Source of the DNA: Nostoc sp. 'Lobaria pulmonaria (5183) cyanobiont'
Lineage (GTDB): Bacteria; Cyanobacteriota; Cyanobacteriia; Cyanobacteriales; Nostocaceae
Assembly (NCBI RefSeq): GCF_002949795.1
Contig: NZ_CP026692.1
Coordinates: 3,146,545-3,210,544, forward strand
Reading direction: 5' to 3'
Length of the DNA: 64,000 nt
A program made the position numbers and the translations under genes. This document shows, in pieces, positions 10,180 to 18,751 of this stretch. The notes beneath the pieces are model-generated. The model was not told the DNA's origin. It saw only the letters and a list, made by a program, of their open reading frames with translations, and ran no database searches. Every line of letters begins with the position of its first letter. Position 1 is the stretch's first letter.

Positions 10180-11469
10180 ATGCATATTCTAATTTATTCC
10201 TACAACTATCATCCAGAGCCAATTGGAATTGCTCCGTTAATGACTGAATTGGCAGAAGGACTAGTAAAGCGAGGTCATAAAGTGCGAGTGATTACGGGAA
10301 TGCCCAACTATCCTCAGCGCGAAATTTACGATGGGTATCAAAATAGATGGTATCTTACAGAACAAAAAAATGGCGTCACAATTGCGCGAAGTTACGTCCG
10401 AATTAAGTCTAAACCTAACCTCGTGGATCGGCTATTACTGGAGTTGAGCTTTGTTTTCACAAGCTTACCCCAAGCCTTTAAAGGTGGGCGACCAGATGTG
10501 ATTATCTTAACAGTCCCGCCCCTACTAGGTACGTTACCAGCAACAACATTGGGCTGGGTATACAACTGCCCAGTAGTTCTAAATGTGCAAGATATTTTAC
10601 CAGAAGCTGCTGTGCGTATCGGGTTATTAAAAAACAAGTGGATGATTCGAACTCTTGCAGCTTTAGAGAAATTTGCATATCGGACTGCACACACTATTAG
10701 TGTAATCGCTGATGGGTTTCGTGAGAATTTAGTAAATAAAGGAGTACCTGTTAATAAAATCGTTTGTATTCCCAATTGGGTAAATGTAAATTTCATTCGC
10801 CCGTTACCGAAACAGAGCAACTCTTGGATATCTAACCATCAACTAAATGGGAAATTTGTAGTACTTTATTCAGGCAACATTGCTCTAACGCAAGGTTTAG
10901 AGACAGTAATAGAAGCAGCCGTTTGTTTACGTCATATCAGAGATATTGTTTTTGTCATTGTTGGCGAATCAAGAGCATTGCAAAGGTTGCAGGAATATTG
11001 TCTATCAAATGGAGCAGATAATGTTTTGCTACTACCGTTACAGCCGCGAGAAAAACTACCTGAAATGCTAGCAGCTTCTGATGTCGGGCTAATTGTGCAA
11101 AAGCACAATGTGATTTCGTTCAATATGCCTTCAAAAATACCACTCTTATTGGCGAGTGGTCGCCCAATTGTGGGTTCAGTTCCTGCCACTGGTACTGCTG
11201 CTAAAGCGATCGAACTCAGTGGTGGTGGGATAGTTGTTGAACCAGAATCACCCCAAGCAATGGCTGCCGCGGTGTATGATTTATATGCTAATCCTGCTCT
11301 AGGAACGAAGCTAGGTAACACAGGAAGACAATTTGCCGAAGAAAACTATTCCTTAGAGCAAGCGCTCGATCGGTATGAGTGGCTTTTTTCTCATATTGTT
11401 ACTAACCGAAAATCAACTGTGGGTATCTTACCAAAATTCGATTCTAAGAAATCAGTTGTGGATGGTTAA
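10180..11469 (+). CDS. Glycosyltransferase family 4, WcaI-like
   Basis: This 429-residue GT-B enzyme likely transfers a sugar from a nucleotide donor during exopolysaccharide or lipid-linked glycan synthesis. The N-terminal domain starts MHILIYSYNYHPEPIGIAPL, typical of WcaI-type enzymes, with a KRGHKVRVITGMPNYP motif. The C-terminal domain shows VLYSGNIALTQGLETVIEAA, then PREKLPEMLAASDVGLIVQ and the sugar-nucleotide-binding PSKIPLLLASGRPIVG region. No membrane span is obvious; membrane association by an amphipathic surface is likely. It stands alone, with hairpins downstream. The acceptor cannot be inferred. Confidence 0.88.
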   Translation: MHILIYSYNYHPEPIGIAPLMTELAEGLVKRGHKVRVITGMPNYPQREIYDGYQNRWYLTEQKNGVTIARSYVRIKSKPNLVDRLLLELSFVFTSLPQAFKGGRPDVIILTVPPLLGTLPATTLGWVYNCPVVLNVQDILPEAAVRIGLLKNKWMIRTLAALEKFAYRTAHTISVIADGFRENLVNKGVPVNKIVCIPNWVNVNFIRPLPKQSNSWISNHQLNGKFVVLYSGNIALTQGLETVIEAAVCLRHIRDIVFVIVGESRALQRLQEYCLSNGADNVLLLPLQPREKLPEMLAASDVGLIVQKHNVISFNMPSKIPLLLASGRPIVGSVPATGTAAKAIELSGGGIVVEPESPQAMAAAVYDLYANPALGTKLGNTGRQFAEENYSLEQALDRYEWLFSHIVTNRKSTVGILPKFDSKKSVVDG

Positions 11470-12425
11470 ACAGGATTGAAGATTTCTCACTCGTTAGCTA
11501 CACAAATAAAACCCCGATTGGGATAAATTAAATCACCCATTCGGGTGAGTTAAAGATCAACCAATCGGGTGAACTAACTGTAGGAAGTTGAGACTGGTCA
11601 AAAATAGGAATCTAGAGAATACTGATTGATTGCACGTCGTTGTTAGTGAGGATAACTTGATGATTAATATATCTGAATTAATCAGTGTAGGCGTAGCCTG
11701 CCGTACCCATAGGTGGAAGCAAGCCACGCGTTGGCGGAGCCTCTCGTAGAGAAGTGTTTCGTAGAGAAGGCATCGCTCCAGACTCTTTTCTTCCTTAAGA
11801 TCAGTATTCAGTACTACTCAAGAGCGATAAACTCATCTGTAAATAATACCAATATTGTCTGCTATGTGGTTATAATGCAAGCAAGCGCTTGCAAACACTC
11901 ATAGAAAACATTAGCATCAAGTACGGCACAAACTTATGCACCCTTGATCTAGTCAGCAACTAAGGTATTTGCAACGACAGGTTTAACCACAGCGACAACG
12001 CGAGAAATTACTTGTGTTGCTGCGGTTAATGAGGTAAATTGATTTCGTCATTTCCAGAACTAAAGAGCTACTACTAACTTGCTCTGATTACCGAAGCGAT
12101 CGCTTTACAGGCAGAAGCTTTAGCTGCAACAACATGAACCGTGCTTTCTTTCTGAGCTAAAGCACTGTGTTTATACTTACTAACAAAAAACTATAAACTA
12201 CACTTTAAGAAATTGAACGGAGTTAAGTAATGTACAAATAAACCATAATGTGCTAAACAGAATTGGTTCATTTTAGGTGCTAGACATCGTGAGCGATCGC
12301 CCAAATACCCAAACATATTTTTTACCAACATAGAGAAAAAGGCTAAAAAACTATTCAAATAATTAATGCTTTTTTAGCGAAAAGTAGATTGCCCAAGTCT
12401 AAATCCACAAGACGAGAAAACGAAG
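11470..12425. other. Intergenic region with interspersed repeat, no supported gene
   Basis: At 11690-11775 lies a repeat of the GTAGGCGTAGCC / CTCGTAGAGAAG type that is scattered in Nostoc-like genomes; related copies are at 44697-44780 and 53216-53276. The remainder has no convincing reading frame. HIP1-type GCGATCGC sites occur near 12,098 and 12,293. Confidence 0.55.
11513..11569 (+). terminator. Nested hairpins after the glycosyltransferase gene
   Basis: An outer stem CCCGATTGG/CCAATCGGG (11513-11521 with 11561-11569) encloses an inner hairpin CACCC-ATTC-GGGTG (11534-11547). There is no long T run, so this may be a terminator or a repeat-borne RNA structure. Confidence 0.45.
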
Positions 12426-14009
12426 ATGCCCCATTCTGAGTTCCCTGACTCTCCCCTTTCCATTGAAACAGAACAGCCTGCTGTTACTGATTCTAGTCAA
12501 GAATCGCAACAATTGCCAGAGCGATCGCCTAAGCCACCTCAAAAACGGCGTTGGCCCCTGATATTAGGAATCGTCTTATTAATTGCAGGTGTAGGTTTTG
12601 GTTGGCACTGGTGGCAAACTAGTAATGCTAGCAAAGCACCAGAGGCTGGGGCAGATGCTGGTCAACCTAGAGCAGTTCCGGTCAAGCTAACGACTCTGCA
12701 AACTCAAACCGTGCAGCAAAGTTCGGAGTTTATTGGCTCCTTAGAGGCTCCGCGTTCAGTACTCATCAAGCCACAGGTTGAAGGACGAATTACCGAGATT
12801 TTCATCCAAGAGGGCAACCGCGTTCAACAAGGACAAGTCATTATTAGTCTGCAAAGTGATAATGTCCAAGCTCAATTGTTACAAGCTAGAGGCTCACTGC
12901 AAGAAGCCCAAGCAAAGCTTGCTGAACTCAAAGCAGGTACGCGACAAGAAGAAGTTGCCCAAGCTAGAGCGCAGTTAGCCCAAGCCCAAGCTCGCTTTAG
13001 GGATGCCCAATCGGGATCGCAACCAGAAGAAATTGCTCAGGCTGAGGCTCAAATTCAGTCAGCTAAATCCGATGTGGAACTAGCACAGTCACGCGCCAAG
13101 CGATACGCACAATTGAGAAAAGAGGGCGCAGTTTCTCAAGATACCTTAGAAGGATATGTTAAAGAACAGCAAAGTGCTGAAGCTGCCCTGGTTGTAGCCC
13201 AGAAACGCCTAGACCAACTCCGCCAAAGCAGAAAATCTAGTATCAATGAGTTAGCTGGTGCCTTGGAACAACAGAAACAAAACTTAAGACAACTAGAAAA
13301 TGGTTCTCGTCCAGAAGAAATTGCCCAAGCGCAATCGCAAGTAACTCAAGCAGTTGCCCAAGTTCAAGCTGCCCAAGTCCAATTGCAATACACAAAAGTT
13401 TTAGCACCTTTCACTGGCATTGTTGGTGATATTCCAGCAAAGGTGGGAGATTATGTGGAAAAAGCCGATCAACTCACTACACTAACTAGAAATGACTCTT
13501 TACAACTGAATATTTCCGTTCCGCTAGAAGATGCCAAAAAGCTGCGCTTGGGATTACCAGTGCAAATGCTAAACGCCCAAAGCAATCCCATAGCAAGGGG
13601 TAAGGTGAGTTTTATCTCCCCAAACGCTAGTTTAGATTCGCAGACAGTTTTGGTAAAAGCCAACTTTGGTAATTCGAGAAATCGACTGCTGAATCTTCAG
13701 TCAGTGCAAACTAAAGTGATCTGGAACGAACGGCCAGGAATTTTAATTCCAGTTACAGCAGTATCTCGCTTGGGTGGAGAGACTTTTGTATTTGTGGCGC
13801 AAGCGCCAGCAGAAAAGTCTAAACCTGGAGCGCCATCTTTGGTAGCTCAACAAAAGCCTGTGAAATTAGGAGTTATTGAGGGTAATAATTATCAAGTTAT
13901 CCAAGGACTAAAAGCGGGGGAGAAAATTGTTGTTTCCGGCATTCTTAACTTAACCAATGGCGCTCCCATTACTCCTGAAACACAAGAAGTTGGTAGCCAG
14001 AAGCCTTAG
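12426..14009 (+). CDS. RND efflux periplasmic adaptor (HlyD/AcrA family)
   Basis: This 527-residue adaptor connects an inner-membrane pump to an outer-membrane channel. It has a short cytoplasmic N-terminus rich in Pro/Ser, one membrane anchor (about residues 41-58, WPLILGIVLLIAGVGFGWHW), then a split biotinyl-lipoyl domain (LEAPRSVLIKPQVEGRITEI and LAPFTGIVGDIPAKVGDYV). Between them is a long Gln/Ala-rich coiled coil with three repeats of the QEEVAQARAQLAQAQ type. A beta-barrel and membrane-proximal domain follow. The partner pump gene immediately downstream is truncated, so the adaptor may be orphaned or serve another pump. Confidence 0.9.
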   Translation: MPHSEFPDSPLSIETEQPAVTDSSQESQQLPERSPKPPQKRRWPLILGIVLLIAGVGFGWHWWQTSNASKAPEAGADAGQPRAVPVKLTTLQTQTVQQSSEFIGSLEAPRSVLIKPQVEGRITEIFIQEGNRVQQGQVIISLQSDNVQAQLLQARGSLQEAQAKLAELKAGTRQEEVAQARAQLAQAQARFRDAQSGSQPEEIAQAEAQIQSAKSDVELAQSRAKRYAQLRKEGAVSQDTLEGYVKEQQSAEAALVVAQKRLDQLRQSRKSSINELAGALEQQKQNLRQLENGSRPEEIAQAQSQVTQAVAQVQAAQVQLQYTKVLAPFTGIVGDIPAKVGDYVEKADQLTTLTRNDSLQLNISVPLEDAKKLRLGLPVQMLNAQSNPIARGKVSFISPNASLDSQTVLVKANFGNSRNRLLNLQSVQTKVIWNERPGILIPVTAVSRLGGETFVFVAQAPAEKSKPGAPSLVAQQKPVKLGVIEGNNYQVIQGLKAGEKIVVSGILNLTNGAPITPETQEVGSQKP

Positions 14010-14092
14010 CTGAAGAGAAGATAAGGGCGCGGGGGCAGGGGGGACAGGGAGACAAGGAGAATAACCAATGCCCAATGCCCAATTTTTAAACT

Positions 14093-14257
14093 ATGTTTGT
14101 TGACTTCTTTATTAAGCGGCCAATTTTTGCGTCGGTATGTGCGATCATCATACTTTTAATAGGATTAATCAGTATTCCCACACTACCGATCGCTAGATTC
14201 CCAGAAATTAGTCGCACCCAAATTAGTGTAACTTCCAACTACAGAAGCGATCGCTAA
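14093..14257 (+). pseudogene. Truncated RND pump (AcrB-type) N-terminal fragment
   Basis: A 54-residue frame starts MFVDFFIKRPIFASVCAIII and continues through the first membrane helix to SIPTLPIARFPEISRTQISV, the standard N-terminus of AcrB-family permeases. It then stops at TAA 14255 directly after a GCGATCGC site. Normal proteins exceed 1000 residues. No further RND sequence is visible before the next gene. It sits 84 nt after the adaptor, where a complete pump would be expected, so a large deletion has removed the rest. Confidence 0.85.
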
Positions 14258-14455
14258 ATAAATATTTAGATATCTGCTGTAGCACACTCCATTATGAAGA
14301 TGAATGAACTTCCTACAAATCAAACAAATTAAACAGCTAGAGAAAAAATTGAATTTGTAGACCGATTGCAAAAATTCCACAACGCCCTCAAAATTCCCAT
14401 GTGGGCATGAAGATAAACCTGAACTATAGTACAATTGTACGTTTAAATCAAGACT

Positions 14456-15838
14456 ATGGTAACAATAGCAGTCAATCCCTATCTCGATAGGAATTTTGCT
14501 CCAGTCCATGAAGAAATCACCACCGACAAATTGCCAGTCATGGGTGAATTACCCCTTGACTTATCAGGGATGTTTGTGCGGAATGGCCCTAACCCTCAAT
14601 GGACGCCTATTGGTCAATATCATTGGTTTGATGGGGATGGGATGTTGCATGGTGTGCAAATTAGCAACGGCATAGCCACTTATCGTAACCGCTACGTCCA
14701 GACAGTCGGATGGAAAAAAGAACGAGAAGCAGGTAAAGCTATTTGGAGTGGATTGTTAGAACCACCACAGATGGATAATCCTTACGGTGCTTACAAAAAT
14801 ACTGCCAATACTGCGTTAGTGTGGCACGCTGGTCAGATGTTGGCGCTGAATGAGGGGGGTAAACCTCACGCTATCAAGCTGCCTGAATTAGAAACAATTG
14901 GCGAGTATAGCTACAATGGCAAGCTGATTTCTGCCTTCACAGCCCATCCCAAAGTAGACCCCATTACAGGGGAAATGATCTTCTTTGGCTATTCTCTATT
15001 TGCGCCACCGTACCTGCAATATAGTGTGGTCTCAGCACAAGGTGAACTGTTGCGGACAGTGCCAATTGAACTGCCAATAGGAGTGATGATGCACGATTTC
15101 GCCATCACTGAAAACTACACGATTTTCATGGATTTGCCGCTGACTTTTAACCCAGAGCGATCGCAACGGGGAGAACCTGTAATGATGTTTGAGCGCGATC
15201 GCCCCAGTCGCTTCGGCATTATACCACGTCATGGTGACAACAGTAATATCCGCTGGTTTGAAAGTCCTGCTTGCTACGTCTTCCATACCCTCAACGCTTA
15301 CGAAGAGGGAGATGAAGTAGTGCTGATTGCCTGTCGTATGAGTTCTACAAGTGTTTTGAGTTCTGATGATTCGCAACCCGATCCAAACGCAAATATTCCC
15401 CGTTTGCATCGCTGGCGATTTAACCTTAGCACGGGGTCAGTGCGTGAAGAGATGTTGGATGATATAGCTTCGGAATTTCCCCGCGTCAATGAAAACCGAT
15501 TGGGGCGACAAAACCGATATGGCTACACTAACAAAGCGGCAAACAGTCCCGTACCTTTATTTGAAGGTATCATCAAATACGACTTCAGCAATGGAAAATC
15601 TCAAATACATGAATTTGGACAGGGGCGCTATAGCGGTGAAACTGTATTTGCGCCGCGTCCTGGTGCAACTACTGAGGATGATGGTTGGCTGATGACTTTC
15701 GTCCACGATGAGAATTCAAACACTTCAGAATTAGTAGTAGTGAATGCCCAAGATGTGACGGCTAAACCTGTAGCGCGGGTGATAATTCCGCAACGAGTGC
15801 CTTATGGGTTTCATGGTGCTTGGTTTGCCGGGGAATAG
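14456..15838 (+). CDS. Carotenoid oxygenase (carotenoid/apocarotenoid cleavage family)
   Basis: This 460-residue enzyme is of the RPE65/CCD beta-propeller family, which cleaves double bonds in carotenoids or apocarotenoids with a non-heme Fe(II) held by four His. Family marks include FVRNGPNPQW near residue 40, YHWFDGDGMLHGV, TAHPKVDPITGEMIFFGYS (one iron His), MMHDFAITENYTIFMDLPL (second), and the C-terminal VPYGFHGAW (fourth). Length fits the family. Substrate specificity (15,15' retinal-forming, 9,10, or lignostilbene-like) cannot be read from sequence by eye. A terminator follows at 15874. Confidence 0.9.
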   Translation: MVTIAVNPYLDRNFAPVHEEITTDKLPVMGELPLDLSGMFVRNGPNPQWTPIGQYHWFDGDGMLHGVQISNGIATYRNRYVQTVGWKKEREAGKAIWSGLLEPPQMDNPYGAYKNTANTALVWHAGQMLALNEGGKPHAIKLPELETIGEYSYNGKLISAFTAHPKVDPITGEMIFFGYSLFAPPYLQYSVVSAQGELLRTVPIELPIGVMMHDFAITENYTIFMDLPLTFNPERSQRGEPVMMFERDRPSRFGIIPRHGDNSNIRWFESPACYVFHTLNAYEEGDEVVLIACRMSSTSVLSSDDSQPDPNANIPRLHRWRFNLSTGSVREEMLDDIASEFPRVNENRLGRQNRYGYTNKAANSPVPLFEGIIKYDFSNGKSQIHEFGQGRYSGETVFAPRPGATTEDDGWLMTFVHDENSNTSELVVVNAQDVTAKPVARVIIPQRVPYGFHGAWFAGE

Positions 15839-15873
15839 CTCAATGGGTAGTTAGAAACTGCGTCTACACAGAT

Positions 15874-15895
15874 AAAACCCGCTTAGGCGGGTTTT
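15874..15895 (+). terminator. Rho-independent terminator after carotenoid oxygenase
   Basis: AAAACCCGC and GCGGGTTTT form a 9-bp stem with a four-base loop. It is nearly symmetric, so it may serve both this gene and the converging CAP-domain gene. Confidence 0.8.
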
Positions 15896-15971
15896 AAATT
15901 CTTTGACAGGTGGACTTGGTTTGTGTAGACGCGATTTCTAATCGCCAGCTATTCCTCCCTATTTCCTCAAA

Positions 15972-16670
15972 TTATTTTTCACTATACCCCCCAGCGTAGT
16001 CAATCACGCAGATTGTTTTATATGATTTGTGAGTTCCATAAGCAACACCAGAGACTTTAAAAGCGCTGTTAAAAATGTTTTTTCGATGGCCGCGATCGCG
16101 CACACCATCATCAATAATTAACTGCATGACGATATCTTGAGCGCTGTTTGGCCCATAACTGATATTTTCACCTGCGGTTGTTTCCCATTTACCATAGCGG
16201 TTGATGCGAGTAAAAGGGTTGCTACCATCGCTACCATCATGACCTATAGCACCTTTTGGGCCTTGGTCTTTTACGTGGTCTTTTGCTCCTAAAGACATAC
16301 CTTTAGATGCACTCAAGGCTCCTATCGGACGTGCTGATTTAAGAAATGTGATCGCTTCATCAATTGCCTTAACTCCTTCTTGAGTTCGTAGATAATTATT
16401 ATTAGAAATTTTGACTCGGTTCCCCTCAAAGCGCTTTCTATAGTTTTCCAGAATTGGAAGGTATGCTTTAGGATTTGTTCTTACCTTATTTGTTTCAACA
16501 ATTATCTGTTGTTCCAACGGTGAAAGGTAACTCGCCTTTGCTAATAAAGTTGGACTAGTTTGTACTGCTGGGTTAGGGTTGGCTACAGACGGGTTAGATT
16601 GAAGTAGTTGATTTGAGCAGCCCAATATCAAGGTAATTGGCAAAAATACCCAAAAATTCATGCGACGCAT
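15972..16670 (-). CDS. CAP-domain (SCP/PR1-like) lipoprotein
   Basis: The 232-residue protein starts with a lipoprotein signal ([19 protein letters not shown], Cys18) and then a Ser/Pro/Ala linker. From about residue 50 it carries the CAP fold: [35 protein letters not shown], the [19 protein letters not shown] region, TAGENISYG, and [13 protein letters not shown], which supply the conserved His/Glu pocket. It should be anchored in the periplasm or outer membrane. Function of bacterial CAP proteins is mostly unknown. Confidence 0.88.
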   Translation of the reverse strand: MRRMNFWVFLPITLILGCSNQLLQSNPSVANPNPAVQTSPTLLAKASYLSPLEQQIIVETNKVRTNPKAYLPILENYRKRFEGNRVKISNNNYLRTQEGVKAIDEAITFLKSARPIGALSASKGMSLGAKDHVKDQGPKGAIGHDGSDGSNPFTRINRYGKWETTAGENISYGPNSAQDIVMQLIIDDGVRDRGHRKNIFNSAFKVSGVAYGTHKSYKTICVIDYAGGYSEK

Positions 16671-16935
16671 CGATTACCTCACAATTTTTCTATGGATTAA
16701 TTTAGTGAATTAGAAGAAATAAGAATTTTCAACGCACAGATAAGTCTGTAGACGCTTCTGCCGTTAGAAACGATATCAGGACTTAAGTAAGTTTGCTAAA
16801 GAAAGCGCAGATTAACGCGCCAATAATATTGATAAAGTTGCAATTGCCTTTGTTCCTAAAGTTTTACAAATCTATCAATTAACACTTGTTGTAACATTGA
16901 AAACACGAAAACGTAAATAACAACAAAAATCTTTT

Positions 16936-18063
16936 TTATACTTTCAGAAACCAGCGTTGCCGATACATCAGAAAACCAACAGCCCACCACAACAACACGG
17001 TGACTAAGGCAAATAACAGGGAACCATTTAGCGCTCCCGCCCAAGATGCGAAAAAATTCTGGTAAATCCAATTGTAGGTAGTGGGAGCGTCTTTGCCAGT
17101 GCCAATAGTAGTTTTGACTAAAATTTTAATTAACAAAACTGATGCAACGAAAAGAGCAATTGCATTTAAGCCCATAATTTCAAAAGGTTTACTCCAGCGA
17201 CGCATCAGCCGTACTTCCATGAGTTCATAACAAGCTGCTAGCAATAGTAACGCCCAACCTGTTGTAAATACTACATAAGAACTTGTCCACAGCTTTTTGT
17301 TAATAGGGAATGTCCACCCCCACGCCCACCCGATAATTAAGCAACCGACTCCAAATAATCCTAAACCGATACTTGTACGTGACTGTACAGGTTGACTGCG
17401 TATCCATTGACCAGTGAAGTAGCCAGCGAGGACGCTTACTATCGCGGGAATAGTACTGAAAAGTCCTTCTGGATCTCCCATAAAGTTGAAACCATCACCT
17501 TTATATAAATGTGCATTGGGAATAATCAGGCGGTCAACATAAGCACCGAAATTACCTTCTCGCGTCAAAACGCCCGCACCATATTCTGGCACTGCTACAT
17601 ACATCATCGTTAGCCAGTAGCCAATGAGTAGCACTGCTGCTAGTATCCATTGACCTTTGCGCGGAAGGTTGAGAACAGCTAGGGAAGCCAGCAGATAAGT
17701 AAGGCTGATACGCTGCAACACTCCCATAATCCGGATACTATTCAAATCAAAAGTCCAAATACCTTGATTCCAAAAGCCATTTAGTAGCAATCCCAGAGCA
17801 AAGAGAATAGTGGCGCGGCGCAATATCCGCCAGTAAACAGCTGAGGTAGGTTTATTGCCCTCGGTGTATTTTGACAGCGAGAAAGTCATTGCTACACCGA
17901 TAATGAAGAGAAAGAAGGGAAATACCAAGTCCGTTGGCGTGCAGCCGTGCCAATCGGCGTGGGCTAAGGGAGGATATACATCATCTGTAACACCCGCCAT
18001 ATTGACGAGAATCATTCCAGCAATGGTAATGCCACGAAAAACATCCAGTGAAGTCAGGCGCAT
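16936..18063 (-). CDS. DUF5009/HGSNAT-like membrane acyltransferase
   Basis: This 375-residue integral membrane protein has about ten helices. Its N-terminus, MRLTSLDVFRGITIAGMILV followed by TDLVFPFFLFIIGVAMTFSL, is typical of the heparan-alpha-glucosaminide N-acetyltransferase-like (YeiB/DUF5009) group, relatives of membrane acyltransferases that move acetyl groups across the membrane onto amino sugars. The conserved HADWHGCTPTDLVFP segment near residue 33 may supply the catalytic His. The natural acceptor in cyanobacteria is not known to me. It is monocistronic here. Confidence 0.85.
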   Translation of the reverse strand: MRLTSLDVFRGITIAGMILVNMAGVTDDVYPPLAHADWHGCTPTDLVFPFFLFIIGVAMTFSLSKYTEGNKPTSAVYWRILRRATILFALGLLLNGFWNQGIWTFDLNSIRIMGVLQRISLTYLLASLAVLNLPRKGQWILAAVLLIGYWLTMMYVAVPEYGAGVLTREGNFGAYVDRLIIPNAHLYKGDGFNFMGDPEGLFSTIPAIVSVLAGYFTGQWIRSQPVQSRTSIGLGLFGVGCLIIGWAWGWTFPINKKLWTSSYVVFTTGWALLLLAACYELMEVRLMRRWSKPFEIMGLNAIALFVASVLLIKILVKTTIGTGKDAPTTYNWIYQNFFASWAGALNGSLLFALVTVLLWWAVGFLMYRQRWFLKV

Positions 18064-18661
18064 AGACGAAATCTTGTATTAGATGAGTATCTAAGTTACC
18101 CCGGTTGATGAAGGTAATCAAGCAAAATTTATCGGTCTACTTGCTAAATATAGTTTTTCATCAAGGTTCCTGCCCATACTATCTTGTACAAATTAGAAGT
18201 ACGCGATCGCACCCAAGCTACAGTTTTAGATATCGAAAAAGGATTGGTAGTACCAGAACTGTTAATAAAGCTAGATATACTCAAATTTCAGTCAATCTAT
18301 TGCTATTTAAACCTCATCTATGTTGAGAACCGTAGTTTTTGCCCTCACCCTAAATCCCTCTCCCTACTTGGGAGAGGGACTTCTTTCCGGCTCCCCTTCT
18401 CCCAATATTGGGAGAAGGGGCTGGGGGATGAGGGTTTTTCTATTCATACAGAACTACGGTTTTCAACGTGGACGCAGTTTAAGTGTAAATGCAGTTGTCT
18501 TGTCACTAATCTTAGTATAAATTGCTATAAACCAAAGCTGTGACTAAAAAACAGCTAACTTTATTTAAGGCGTGCTTGCTTATATAACAACTAAAAATAT
18601 TGCAATTTTGTCTCATTAGATCAAAGGTTTAATTACCGATTGAATTTGGGAATGAAAGCGA
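18064..18661. other. Intergenic region upstream of the giant protein
   Basis: Apart from the hairpin repeat, no gene is supported. The short frames through it follow the repeat and have no family resemblance. Confidence 0.5.
18338..18440. repeat. Interspersed hairpin repeat (CCCTCACCC/GAGAGGG type)
   Basis: Two consecutive stem-loops (CCCTCTCCC...GGGAGAGGG and CCCCTTCTCCCAA...TTGGGAGAAGGGG) lie inside an outer CCCTCA...TGAGGG pair. Related copies are at 45227-45312 and, shortened, at 51436-51490. This is a genome repeat, not a gene. Confidence 0.75.
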
Positions 18662-18751
18662 ATGCATAGTCATTCACTTTCTATTTTGTTATGCACGCTC
18701 AATATTACCAAGATAACTAAAGCTAAAAAATTATATTTAAGGACAATAATT

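Noticed and set aside
18184..18543. Overlapping frames through the 18.3-kb hairpin repeat
   Set aside because: They follow the repeat sequence and are not supported by start signals.
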